This document shows, piece by piece, positions 1 through 7,917 of a stretch of DNA of 64,000 bases. Origin of the DNA: Beduinella massiliensis. GTDB lineage: Bacteria; Bacillota; Clostridia; Christensenellales; Aristaeellaceae. Within the stretch, counting starts at the first letter, position 1, and the number at the start of each line of letters is the position of its first letter. The notes under the pieces were generated by a model. That model had not been told where the DNA came from, made no database searches, and saw nothing but the letters and a program-made list of their open reading frames with translations. A program made the translations under genes and the position numbers. The DNA lies in contig NZ_LT963428.1 of assembly GCF_900199405.1 (NCBI RefSeq), forward strand, positions 1 to 64,000. Direction: 5' to 3'.

Positions 1-298
1 GGGGCGTCGTCTCTTCCGGTGGAGGGGTTGTCTTTTCCGGCGGAGGGGTTGTCTTTTCCGGCGGAGGCGTCGTCTCTTCCGTCGATGGGGTCGTGTTTTC
101 GGGCGGGGGCGTCGTCTTTTCGGGTTCGGTTGTTTTTTCAGCCTCCGGTGTTTTATCGGGTTTTGCCGTGGGGGCGGTCGTTACGGCCTCGCCGCCCGAG
201 GCGACCATGGCCTCGCCGTCATCCGCGTGCGCTGCCGGGGCCGCTACCAGGCAAAAACACAGCAGCAACGCGCTTGCGCGCCGCGCGCTCATATTCAT
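1..298 (-). CDS. Secreted Pro/Thr/Glu-rich repeat protein, N-terminal part only
   Basis: The gene runs off the left edge, so only the first 99 codons are visible. It opens with a short positively charged stretch and a hydrophobic core ending AAPAAHA, which reads as a signal peptide. From about residue 45 it becomes a low-complexity linker of repeated TTPPPEK/TTPPPEE heptads. Such linkers usually tether an extracellular domain to the surface; that domain lies outside the window. A GGGAG motif about 10 nt upstream supports this ATG; a second ATG two codons later is possible. Function is unknown. Confidence 0.7.
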   Translation of the reverse strand, partial: MNMSARRASALLLCFCLVAAPAAHADDGEAMVASGGEAVTTAPTAKPDKTPEAEKTTEPEKTTPPPENTTPSTEETTPPPEKTTPPPEKTTPPPEETTP

Positions 299-411
299 CA
301 GATCGACTCTCCCTTGTAAAGTGGCATCTTTATTCCAACTTAACTGACGCATGAAGGGCCGCATTTCTTGCGGACTCATGAAATTTTAATGTTTCCTGCC
401 GGATGGAAAAA

Positions 412-433
412 CGGGCGGCGTTTCCGCCGCCCG
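412..433 (-). terminator. Rho-independent terminator of the TelA-family gene
   Basis: A perfect 9-bp GC stem (CGGGCGGCG) closes a TTTC loop. On the minus strand it is followed by five T residues, just downstream of the TelA-family stop codon. Confidence 0.85.
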
Positions 434-446
434 GCAGCCCGCGGGC

Positions 447-1652
447 TTATCGGGTTTCCAGCAGCTTATCCTTGAGCTCCTTTTCCAGGCGGTTCAGCTC
501 CTGCTGCGCCTGCGCGCGGGCGTTCGCGCCCTCGGTCTGGATGCGCTGCACCTCGGTGATGGTGTCGATCAGCGCGACGTTCGCGGCGCGCACGGTTTCG
601 ATGTCGATGATGCCACGCTCGGCCGCCTTCGCCGTCTCGATGGTGCCGGTCTTGAGCAGCTCCGCGTTCTTCTTGAGCAGGTCGTTGGTGACGTCCGTCA
701 CGGCCTGCTGCGCCTTGAGCGCGCCCTGCGCGTGCGCCATGCCCAGCGCGATGACCATCTGGCTCTTCCACAGCGGGATGGTGTTGACGATGGTGGACTG
801 AATCTTTTCGGAGAGGATGGTATCGTTGTTTTGCATCAGGCGCACCTGCGGCCCCATCTGGATGGAGACCATGCGCGAGAGCTTCAGGTCGTGAATCTTC
901 TTTTCAAAGCGGTCGATCATCGCGGCGAAGTCGTTGGCCCGCTGCGCGTCGGCGGCGTCCCCCGTCTCCTTCGCGTGCGCGATCAGGGGCGGCAGCTCCT
1001 GTTCGCGCAGCGCCTTGAGCCGCTCCTCGCCCGCGACGATGTAGAGCGTCAGCTCGCGGAAGTACTTCTGGTTGAGCGCGTACATCTCGTCGAGCATGGT
1101 GATGTCCTTCAGGAGCTGCTCCTGGTGCCCGCGCAGCGCGGTCACGATGGTGTCCACGTTCACCTCGACCTTGTCGTAGCGGGCTTTCATCTCCACCACG
1201 CTGGAAGAGCTCTTTTTGAGCCAGCCGAAGAGGCCGCCCTTCTTCTCGTCGTCCACGTCGAAGCCCTTGATCTCGGCGACCAGCTTGGAGAGCATGTCTC
1301 CGACCTCGTTTGTGTCCTTGGTGCGCACGTTTTCCAGCACCTTGTCCGAAAAGGCGGAGATCTGCTGCTGCGCGGCCGCGCCGTAGGAGAGCACCACGCG
1401 GCTGTCCTCCACGTCGATCTTGTCCACGAAGTCGAGCACGGCCTTGCGTTCCTCGGCGCTGAGCGCTTCCAACGTGAGCGAGGGGTCCTCGGGCGCCGCC
1501 TGCGGGACAGACGCTGTCTGCGGGGCGGGCGCCGTCTGCGCGGCAGACGCCGTCTGCGCGGCGGGCGCCGTCTGCGGGGTGGGTTCGGTGGTGAGGGTGG
1601 GCACTGTATTCTCTGTCCCGAGCTTCAGTTCGGGGACGGACGGTTCGTTCAT
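447..1652 (-). CDS. TelA-family (toxic anion resistance) protein
   Basis: The 401-residue soluble protein has no signal peptide. Residues 15-50 are a low-complexity PQTA/AQTA repeat linker. The rest (about 75-395) is helical and matches the TelA family, with landmarks GGLFGWLKKS, RGHQEQLLKD, MLDEMYALNQKYF and NTIPLWKSQMVIALG. TelA/YceG-type proteins are linked to tellurite and cell-envelope stress resistance and often sit near TerD-type genes, but none is present here. The biochemical activity is not established. The gene has its own promoter and terminator, so it is probably monocistronic. Confidence 0.88.
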   Translation of the reverse strand: MNEPSVPELKLGTENTVPTLTTEPTPQTAPAAQTASAAQTAPAPQTASVPQAAPEDPSLTLEALSAEERKAVLDFVDKIDVEDSRVVLSYGAAAQQQISAFSDKVLENVRTKDTNEVGDMLSKLVAEIKGFDVDDEKKGGLFGWLKKSSSSVVEMKARYDKVEVNVDTIVTALRGHQEQLLKDITMLDEMYALNQKYFRELTLYIVAGEERLKALREQELPPLIAHAKETGDAADAQRANDFAAMIDRFEKKIHDLKLSRMVSIQMGPQVRLMQNNDTILSEKIQSTIVNTIPLWKSQMVIALGMAHAQGALKAQQAVTDVTNDLLKKNAELLKTGTIETAKAAERGIIDIETVRAANVALIDTITEVQRIQTEGANARAQAQQELNRLEKELKDKLLETR

Positions 1653-1686
1653 GATGGTTCCTCCTCGTAATCGTTTCCTACCTTAT

Positions 1687-1715
1687 ATCATACCGCAGTT
1701 TTCCGCTCTCGTAAA
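1687..1715 (-). promoter_or_regulatory. Promoter of the TelA-family gene
   Basis: On the minus strand TTTACG (1710-1715) and TATGAT (1687-1692) are 17 bp apart, about 35 nt upstream of the start. The -35 is weak and the -10 good. Confidence 0.6.
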
Positions 1716-1724
1716 GTAAAAAAA

Positions 1725-1752
1725 GCGGCCCCCCCCGAATGGAAGGGGCCGC
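1725..1752 (-). terminator. Terminator of the 63-residue gene
   Basis: GCGGCCCC pairs with GGGGCCGC. On the minus strand seven T residues follow the stem. It lies between the small gene and the TelA promoter. Confidence 0.85.
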
Positions 1753-1819
1753 GTCGGTAAAATGCATCGGGTCATATAACGCTCAAGCGGACGTCCCGAG
1801 CGCTCAGCACCGCCTGCCC

Positions 1820-2011
1820 TCAGGCGTTTTTCCTGCGGAAAGGCAGCACGTTGCTCTTTAAGGCGGGCTGTTCCATTTGAGGCGTGTTCATTGGGGGGAT
1901 GCTCTGCGAAATGACCATTTCTTCGATCGCGTCCAGGATGAGAATTTTCTGCACGTCCGTGCACTGGCGAAAATATTTGAGCATCCGGCGCTCCTGCTTG
2001 GTGAGCTCCAT
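1820..2011 (-). CDS. Small hypothetical protein (63 aa)
   Basis: The protein opens MELTKQERRMLKYFRQC. It is charged and probably helical over residues 1-40, with a basic tail ending FRRKNA. It has no membrane segment or signal peptide. An AAGGAGG-type site lies 6 nt upstream of the ATG and a terminator follows, so it appears to be a real single gene. I do not recognise the family. The N-terminal helical pattern is compatible with a small DNA- or protein-binding regulator, but nothing proves that. Confidence 0.6.
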   Translation of the reverse strand: MELTKQERRMLKYFRQCTDVQKILILDAIEEMVISQSIPPMNTPQMEQPALKSNVLPFRRKNA

Positions 2012-2247
2012 TTAACGACCTCCTTAATCCGGTGTATACAGGAACCGACAGAATTCTCTGATAGGTTAAAGCATACACGCTTTGCGTGATTTCGTCAACG
2101 CATTTCGACACGGTTTTCCCCCAAAAAGGCGAAAAATCGTTCGACAAAAAACGCAAATCGCGCGGGCGGGGAGCGCCGCCCCGGCCTGCGAAAAGACGCC
2201 TCTGCCGCCCCATGCCCGCCTCTTCCACGCGGAATTTGCGCAAAAAA

Positions 2248-2279
2248 GCCCGCCCCTTCAGCGCTTTGAAAAGGCGGGC
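2248..2279 (-). terminator. Terminator after deoD
   Basis: GCCCGCC pairs with GGCGGGC, with extra TTCA/TTGAA pairing inside. Six T residues follow on the minus strand, 16 nt downstream of the deoD stop. Confidence 0.85.
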
Positions 2280-2294
2280 GGCGCAAAGCCTGCG

Positions 2295-3008
2295 TCAGGC
2301 AATCGAAAGGGCGATCTCCATCATCCGGGTGAACGTCTTCTGGCGGTTTTCGGCGTCCAGCGCCTCGCCGGTGACGATGCTGTCCGAAATGGTGCACAGG
2401 CACAGCGCCTTCTTGCCCGCGCGCGCGGCGTTCAGGTACAGCGCGGCGGCCTCCATCTCCACGGCGAGCACGCCCAGCTTCTGCAGCTTCGCGGCCGCGC
2501 CCGATTCGTCGTAAAAGACGTCCGAGGAGTAGATGGGCCCGACGACGAGCTCCTGGCCGAGCGAACGGCCCGCCTCCACCGCGCTTTGCAGCAGGCCGTA
2601 GTCGCAGCAGGGGGCGAGGTTGCCCTCAAAGCCGAACTGGCGGCCGAAGGAGGAATTGGTGTAGGCGCTCATGCCCGCGACGATGTCGCGCAGCTTGAGC
2701 TTTTCGCTCATCGCGCCCGCGGAGCCGATGCGGATGATGGCCTCCACCCCGTAGAAGTTGAACAGCTCGTAGGAGTAGATGCCGATGGAGGGCATGCCCA
2801 TGCCCGAGGCCATGACGGACACGCGCTTGCCCTGATAGTCGCCGGTGTAGCCCTGCACGCCGCGCACGTCGTTGACGAGCACGGGGTTTTCCAGATAGGT
2901 TTCCGCGATGAAGCGGGCGCGCAGCGGGTCGCCGGGCATCAGCACGGTTCTGGCAAAGTCGCCCTCCCTGGCGGTGATGTGCGGGGTGGGGATGTTCGGA
3001 TTCGACAT
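2295..3008 (-). CDS. deoD: Purine-nucleoside phosphorylase, DeoD type
   Basis: This cytosolic enzyme cleaves purine (deoxy)ribonucleosides with phosphate to free base and ribose-1-phosphate in nucleoside salvage. The 237-residue length is normal for the trimeric/hexameric NP-I family. Motifs are in order: GDPLRARFIA near the N-terminus (phosphate site), RIGSAGAM, VEMEAAALY (ribose site) and TISDSIVTGE with the catalytic Ser-Asp. An AAGGAGGG site precedes the ATG. It lies 53 bp downstream of the MscS-like gene on the same strand with no terminator between, so the two are probably co-transcribed. Confidence 0.95.
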   Translation of the reverse strand: MSNPNIPTPHITAREGDFARTVLMPGDPLRARFIAETYLENPVLVNDVRGVQGYTGDYQGKRVSVMASGMGMPSIGIYSYELFNFYGVEAIIRIGSAGAMSEKLKLRDIVAGMSAYTNSSFGRQFGFEGNLAPCCDYGLLQSAVEAGRSLGQELVVGPIYSSDVFYDESGAAAKLQKLGVLAVEMEAAALYLNAARAGKKALCLCTISDSIVTGEALDAENRQKTFTRMMEIALSIA

Positions 3009-3061
3009 GGAAAGCCCTCCTTATAAATAGGCGGCCTTAGCCGCCGCGTGGAATGAAGCCG

Positions 3062-3946
3062 TCACTTGCCCTCCGGGGCCATGTGCACCATGCGCTGGGG
3101 GATCGACAGCGCGATGCCCTCGGCGTCGAAGGCGTCCTTGATGCGCCTGCGCAGCGCCCGCTCGACCGCCCAGTGCTCGCCGGGCGCGCAGTCCGCCAGC
3201 ACGCGCAGGTTCACGCCGTCCGCCGCGAGGTCCGTGACGCCCAGAATCTGCGGCGCGGCGGTGAGGCCGGGCGTCGCGGGGAAGCTCTCCGCGAGCACCC
3301 CTTCCAGCACCCGCGTCACGCGGTCAAGGGGCTGTGCGTAATCGACGGAAAGATCCACCACCGCGCGGTGAAAGCTGCGCGTGTGGTTGGAGACGGTGCG
3401 GATTTCGCTGTTGGGGATGACGTGCAGGTCGCCGGAAAAGCTGCGTAGCTCCGTCACGCGCAGCGTCATGCGCTCCACCTCGCCGGTGAGCCCCGCGAGG
3501 CTGACCGTGTCGCCCACGGCGTACTGCTCCTCGAGCAGGATCAGCACGCCCGCGAACACGTCCTTCACGATCGTCTGCGCGCCGAGGCCCACGGCGATGC
3601 CGCCGACGCCCGCCACGGTGAGCAGCGAGGCGACGTTGATGCCCAGGCTCGACAGCGCGGCGACCGCGAGGATGAACCAGGCCACGGCGTCGTAGGTGTG
3701 CAGCAGCAGGGCCTCGAGCGTGCGGTGCTTGCGCTGGTCCTCCCGCGCGCGGGGGGACCCCTCCTCCTCCCTGCCGCGCGCGCCGAGCCGCGGCAGGCGA
3801 AGGGAGAGCAGGCGGCAAAGCCCCGTGCGCAAAAGGCGCTTGACGGCCATGCCGAGGAGCAGGATGACCGCCGCCACCAGCAGCCGCGACGCCCACGAGA
3901 GCGCGCCCTCGAGCAGGGCGTCGCGAAATGCGCCGAGCGATGCCAT
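3062..3946 (-). CDS. Small-conductance mechanosensitive channel (MscS family)
   Basis: This inner-membrane channel protects cells from hypo-osmotic shock. The 294-residue protein has TM segments at about 13-35, 85-105 and 108-135. The last is a Gly/Ala-rich pore helix (VGGIAVGLGAQTIVKD) that leads into the beta domain (VGDTVSLAGLTGEVERM) and the HVIPNSEIRTVSN motif typical of MscS. A long polar loop (about residues 48-72) separates TM1 and TM2. The ATG at 3946 was chosen because the membrane domain starts there and GGGAA lies 6 nt upstream. An in-frame extension further upstream would overlap the promoter and is basic and non-conserved in look. Confidence 0.9.
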   Translation of the reverse strand: MASLGAFRDALLEGALSWASRLLVAAVILLLGMAVKRLLRTGLCRLLSLRLPRLGARGREEEGSPRAREDQRKHRTLEALLLHTYDAVAWFILAVAALSSLGINVASLLTVAGVGGIAVGLGAQTIVKDVFAGVLILLEEQYAVGDTVSLAGLTGEVERMTLRVTELRSFSGDLHVIPNSEIRTVSNHTRSFHRAVVDLSVDYAQPLDRVTRVLEGVLAESFPATPGLTAAPQILGVTDLAADGVNLRVLADCAPGEHWAVERALRRRIKDAFDAEGIALSIPQRMVHMAPEGK

Positions 3947-3994
3947 GAACGATTCCCGCAAAGGCTCTTCCCCCTTTCCGCGTCCTTTTTCTCT

Positions 3995-4023
3995 ATTATA
4001 GTGCCCCGTTTTGCGCCTGGCAA
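3995..4023 (-). promoter_or_regulatory. Promoter of the MscS-deoD unit
   Basis: On the minus strand TTGCCA (4018-4023) and a perfect TATAAT (3995-4000) are separated by 17 bp. It is back to back with the promoter of the sugar ABC operon. Confidence 0.75.
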
Positions 4024-4068
4024 GGGGACGTCCGAAAAAGGTTTTCCCGCGCCCCGCTTTCTCGCCCC

Positions 4069-4097
4069 TTGACAAAGGGCTGTCAAAATTTTATAAT
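4069..4097 (+). promoter_or_regulatory. Consensus sigma-A promoter of the sugar ABC operon
   Basis: TTGACA (4069-4074), a 17-bp spacer and TATAAT (4092-4097) match the consensus perfectly. The leader of about 80 nt contains paired GAGCTTGTGGGCTTGCC and GCCCACGGAGC-like segments, but I recognise no riboswitch. Confidence 0.88.
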
Positions 4098-4182
4098 GCC
4101 CTCGAAGGCACAAAAGCCCACGGAGCTTGTGGGCTTGCCGGCGCGCTGCCGGTGCAACACAAATAAGGAGGTTGTTTTTCCT

Positions 4183-5109
4183 ATGAAAAAGTTCCTCGCT
4201 CTCCTGCTCGCGGCTGCTCTCATGCTCGGCATGACGACGGTGTTCGCGGAGGACAAGCCCCTGGTCGAGATCATCCTGCCGGGCGCGACGCACGGCTGGG
4301 TCGCCGCGGTCACCTACTTTGCGGATCAGAAGGCCAAGGAGCTCGGCCTCAACTACAAGGTGCTCAACAGCGCCGACCCCAACGAGCAGGCCGGCCAGCT
4401 CGAGCAGGCGATCACCGATAAGGCTGCCTGCGTGGTCATCCTGCCGCACAACAACGAACTGAACGACGCCACGCAGATGGTGCTGGACGCGGGCATTCCG
4501 GTCGTCAACTTCGACCGCAAGCTCGACGTGCCCGTCACCAGCTATCTGGCGGGCGACAACCGCTCCATGGGCGTCAACAGCGCCAAGTACATCTCGGACA
4601 AGCTCGGCGGCAAGGGCAAGGTCGTCGTGCTGACCTGCGTGTCCTCCGGCTCCGTCAACGACGAGCGCGCGGGCGGCTTCAAGGAAACCATCGCGGAAAT
4701 CGCGCCTGAAATCAAAATCATCGGCGAGTACGACACCACCACCTTCGCCCGCGAGGACGGCCTTGCGACCATGGCGGACGTGCTGATGGCGAACCCCGAA
4801 ATCGACGCCGTCTACTCCATGGACGACGAGACCTCCATCGGCGCCCTGCAGGCGATCGAGGAGGCCGGCCGCACCGACATCAAGGCCATCACCGGCGGCG
4901 GCGGATGCCAGGAGTACTTCAACATGATGCCCGGCAAGGACATGAACATCGCCTCCGCGCTGTACAGCCCGGCGATGATCGCGGACTGCGTCGAGCTGGC
5001 GGCGAAGATCGTCGCGGGCGAGACGGTCGAGCCCCAGGTCATCATCGACGCGGCGATCGTCGACAAGGACAACGTCGCGGATTACCTGAGCGCCGACAAC
5101 CCCTACTAA
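4183..5109 (+). CDS. Sugar ABC transporter substrate-binding protein (RbsB/GGBP-like)
   Basis: The 308-residue exported protein has a signal peptide ending VFAED with no lipobox cysteine. The mature part is a type I periplasmic-binding fold of the ribose/galactose class, with NEQAGQLEQAITDKA, VVNFDRKLD, YLAGDNRSMG and DAVYSMDDETSIGALQAI. It would capture a sugar or polyol and deliver it to the downstream ATPase and permease. The ATG at 4183 follows AAGGAG at 4165. Substrate cannot be read from the sequence; the linked Gfo/Idh/MocA dehydrogenase is compatible with a polyol or modified sugar. A hairpin after the gene may set a higher level of this protein. Confidence 0.9.
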   Translation: MKKFLALLLAAALMLGMTTVFAEDKPLVEIILPGATHGWVAAVTYFADQKAKELGLNYKVLNSADPNEQAGQLEQAITDKAACVVILPHNNELNDATQMVLDAGIPVVNFDRKLDVPVTSYLAGDNRSMGVNSAKYISDKLGGKGKVVVLTCVSSGSVNDERAGGFKETIAEIAPEIKIIGEYDTTTFAREDGLATMADVLMANPEIDAVYSMDDETSIGALQAIEEAGRTDIKAITGGGGCQEYFNMMPGKDMNIASALYSPAMIADCVELAAKIVAGETVEPQVIIDAAIVDKDNVADYLSADNPY

Positions 5110-5136
5110 GCATCCCGTCATTCGGAAAAAACATGC

Positions 5137-5180
5137 GCCCCGCAGAGGCTTCCGGCTAAGAGCCAGGGGCCCTGCGGGGC
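5137..5180 (+). terminator. Intra-operon hairpin after the binding-protein gene
   Basis: GCCCCGCAG (5137-5145) pairs perfectly with CTGCGGGGC (5172-5180), with further pairing inside the loop. Only a weak T-rich stretch follows. It probably acts as a partial terminator or a 3' mRNA stabiliser between the binding protein and ATPase genes. Confidence 0.6.
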
Positions 5181-5214
5181 CCTTTCATATTGCTTGTTGA
5201 AGGAGGAACCGCCT

Positions 5215-6744
5215 ATGGAACCGCTCGCGCTGAAAATGAGCGCCGTCACGAAGGCGTTCCATCAAAACGTCGTGCTGCGCGGCGTCGATTTCACGCTGAG
5301 GAAGGGCGAGATTCGCGCGCTGCTCGGGGAAAACGGCGCGGGCAAGTCCACGCTGATGAACATCCTGGGCGGCATCCTGCCCATGGACGAGGGCACGATC
5401 GAGCTGGGCGGCCAGAGCGTGCGCTTTACCTGCGCGCGGGACGCCATCGAGCACGGCATCGCCTTCATCCATCAGGAGCTGAACCTCGTCAACGACCTGA
5501 GCGTCTACGAGAACGTGTTCCTGGGGCGCGAGCTGAGGCGCGGCATCGGCCTTGACATCGCGCGCATGAAGGAGGAGACGCGGGAGATTCTCTCGCAGAT
5601 GAACATCCCCCTCGACCCCGCCGCGCCCGTCAGCAGCCTGGACGCCAGCTACAAGCAGGTGGTCGAGATCGCCCGCGCGCTGCACCAGCAGGCGAGGATC
5701 ATCATCATGGACGAGCCCACCACCTCGCTGACGGACGTGGAGATCGAGCACGTCTTTTCCCTGCTGCGCACGCTCAAGGCGCGGGGCGTCTCCATCATCT
5801 TCATCTCGCACAAGCTGGGCGAGGTGCTTTCCCTGTGCGACAGCTATACGGTGCTGCGCGACGGCGTCATGGTCGCGGACGGCGACGTGCGCGACGTGAC
5901 GGAGATCGACCTCGCGCGCTTCATGGTCGGGCGCGACCTGAGCGCCCAGCAGGACTATCAGGCCCGGCCCACCGGCGGCGAGGTGCTGAAGGTTTCGCAC
6001 TTCTCCTCCCCCCGCCGCTTCGAGGACGTCTCCTTCACCCTGCGCGCGGGCGAGATCGTGGGCTTCACGGGGCTGCTGGGCGACGGGCGCAGCGAGCTGT
6101 TTTCCGCGGTGTTCGGCTGCGACCCGCAGGCCCTCGGCGACATGGAGCTCATGGGCAGGCGGGTGCGCATCCGCTCGACCGAGCAGGCGCTCCGCCTGGG
6201 CATCGGCTACGTGCCGCGCAACCGCAAGGAAAACGGCATCGTGAAGGACATGAGCATCCTGGAAAACGCCTCGCTGGTGACGCTGCCGGGCCTTCGGCGC
6301 AAGGGGCGGCCCGGGATCGACCACCGTCTGGAGCGCGAGCGCTTTTCGCAGCACGCCGCCGCCATGCGCATCAAGATGGGCGGCATGGACGAGGCCATCA
6401 CCAGCCTTTCCGGCGGCAACCAGCAGAAGGTGGTGCTCGCCAAGTGGCTGGACGCCCACCCCAAGGTCATGATCTTCGACAACCCGACGCAGGGCGTGGA
6501 CGTGGGCGCGAAGGAAGAAATCTACGGCCTGATCCGCGAGCTGGCCGCCTCGGGCATCGCGGTGGCGGTGCTCTCCAGCGAGGCGCCGGAGGTCATCCGC
6601 CTGTGCGACCGCGCGCTGGTGCTCTACCACGGGCGCGTGCAGGGCTGCCTTTGCCGCGAGGCTATGAACGAGGAAAACATCATGCTGCTGGCGACGGGCG
6701 GCCGCCTGAGCGGCAGGGAAGAACCCAAGGGAGGAATCGCGTGA
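5215..6744 (+). CDS. Sugar ABC transporter ATP-binding protein, double NBD (RbsA/MglA type)
   Basis: This cytoplasmic protein powers the transporter. Two nucleotide-binding domains lie in one 509-residue chain, the usual arrangement for ribose/galactose/xylose-type importers. NBD1 (about 1-240) has Walker A GENGAGKST and Walker B IIIMDEPTTSL. NBD2 (about 250-500) has a degenerate Walker A (GLLGDGRSEL), signature LSGGNQQK and a VMIFDNPTQGVD Walker B, as expected for this family. AAGGAGG is 8 nt before the ATG. The stop codon shares a base with the permease start, so translation is probably coupled. Confidence 0.94.
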   Translation: MEPLALKMSAVTKAFHQNVVLRGVDFTLRKGEIRALLGENGAGKSTLMNILGGILPMDEGTIELGGQSVRFTCARDAIEHGIAFIHQELNLVNDLSVYENVFLGRELRRGIGLDIARMKEETREILSQMNIPLDPAAPVSSLDASYKQVVEIARALHQQARIIIMDEPTTSLTDVEIEHVFSLLRTLKARGVSIIFISHKLGEVLSLCDSYTVLRDGVMVADGDVRDVTEIDLARFMVGRDLSAQQDYQARPTGGEVLKVSHFSSPRRFEDVSFTLRAGEIVGFTGLLGDGRSELFSAVFGCDPQALGDMELMGRRVRIRSTEQALRLGIGYVPRNRKENGIVKDMSILENASLVTLPGLRRKGRPGIDHRLERERFSQHAAAMRIKMGGMDEAITSLSGGNQQKVVLAKWLDAHPKVMIFDNPTQGVDVGAKEEIYGLIRELAASGIAVAVLSSEAPEVIRLCDRALVLYHGRVQGCLCREAMNEENIMLLATGGRLSGREEPKGGIA

Positions 6745-7793
6745 TGCAGGCTACATCGACAGCGCAGGCGAAGAAGCGCTCCTGGCGCCGCCTGTGGGCG
6801 GAAAACCCCTATTTCAGCACGGGCATGGCGCTGCTCGTGCTCGTCCTCATCATGACGGGCGTGCTCATCTGGAAGAACAACTTCGCTTCGTTCGCGGACT
6901 TTGGCGCGACGTGGATCTCCAACTGCGTGAACATCTGCCGCAACAACGCGGTCGTGGGCATCATCGCCCTGGGCATGACGCTGGTCATCATCACCGGCGG
7001 CATCGACCTGGCGGTCGGTTCCACCATGGTCGGCATGGGCACCATCCTGCTCGTGCTGATGGATACGGGCGCAAACGGCGTGCTCGGGCGTCTGGGCATC
7101 ACGGGCATCCCCGCGATCCTGATCGCCGCGCTGTGCTGCATGGCCTGCGGCACGGGCACCGGCGCGCTGATCGGCGTGGGCGTCACCAAGGGGCGCATTC
7201 CCCCCTTCATCGTGACGCTGGGCGCGATGAACATCATCCGCTCGCTGGCGCAGCACTTCATGCAGGGCCGCGCCGCCCCCGGCGTGCCGGACGCCTTCAA
7301 GCTCGTCAGCAACCAGGTGATCCTCGGCCAGCGCATCCTGCCGGTCGTGTACTGGATCGTGCTGGCGCTCGCGCTTCACTGGGTCAGCCGCCACACCGCC
7401 TTTGGCCGCCACGTGTACGCCGCGGGCTCCAACGCGCGCACGACGCGCCTTTCGGGCATCAACGTGGACAAGGTGCTCATCAAGGTCTACGCGCTCGAGG
7501 GCTTTCTGATCGGCATCGCCGCCATCGTGGAGGCCGCGCGCATGGGCTCCATGAACACGGCGAACGCGGGCCAGGGCTACGAGCTGGACGCCATCGCGGC
7601 GGTCGTCGTGGGCGGCACGCGCATGAGCGGCGGCAAGGGCTCGATCCTCTCCACGGTGATCGGCATGCTGATCATCGGTGTCATGAACAACCTGCTCAAC
7701 CTGCTGGGCGTGCCCGCCTTCCTGCGCGCGGCGTTTAAGGGCGCGATCATCGTGCTGGCCGTGCTGCTGCAGAGGAAGGAAGCGGAGGCCTAA
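6744..7793 (+). CDS. Sugar ABC transporter permease (RbsC/BPD_transp_2 type)
   Basis: The 349-residue integral membrane protein has about 9-10 hydrophobic segments. Family landmarks are ALGMTLVIITGGIDLAVGS, GRIPPFIVTLGAMNIIRS and VVVGGTRMSGGKGSI near the C-terminus. It forms the channel of the importer encoded by the two preceding genes. Its ATG overlaps the TGA of the ATPase gene by one base, with GGGAGGAA 8 nt upstream. Confidence 0.94.
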   Translation: MQATSTAQAKKRSWRRLWAENPYFSTGMALLVLVLIMTGVLIWKNNFASFADFGATWISNCVNICRNNAVVGIIALGMTLVIITGGIDLAVGSTMVGMGTILLVLMDTGANGVLGRLGITGIPAILIAALCCMACGTGTGALIGVGVTKGRIPPFIVTLGAMNIIRSLAQHFMQGRAAPGVPDAFKLVSNQVILGQRILPVVYWIVLALALHWVSRHTAFGRHVYAAGSNARTTRLSGINVDKVLIKVYALEGFLIGIAAIVEAARMGSMNTANAGQGYELDAIAAVVVGGTRMSGGKGSILSTVIGMLIIGVMNNLLNLLGVPAFLRAAFKGAIIVLAVLLQRKEAEA

Positions 7794-7806
7794 CACGGGA
7801 AAGGAA

Positions 7807-7851
7807 CCCGGCCGCAGGCGCGGGCAAACTTTTCCCTTCGCCTGCGCCGGG
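7807..7851 (+). other. Intergenic hairpin between permease and dehydrogenase genes
   Basis: CCCGGCCGCAGGCG (7807-7820) pairs with CGCCTGCGCCGGG (7839-7851), leaving one bulge. No T tract follows, so it more likely stabilises or processes mRNA than terminates it. Confidence 0.5.
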
Positions 7852-7917
7852 CGTGCCGCCGCAGATAAATGGATTTGAGGGAAGCCACAGGCCGCCCTCC
7901 AAAAGGAGGTTTTGAAG

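Noticed and set aside
19-354. Plus-strand frame across the left edge
   Set aside because: It is the complement of the TTPPPEK repeat region of a signal-peptide-bearing minus-strand gene.
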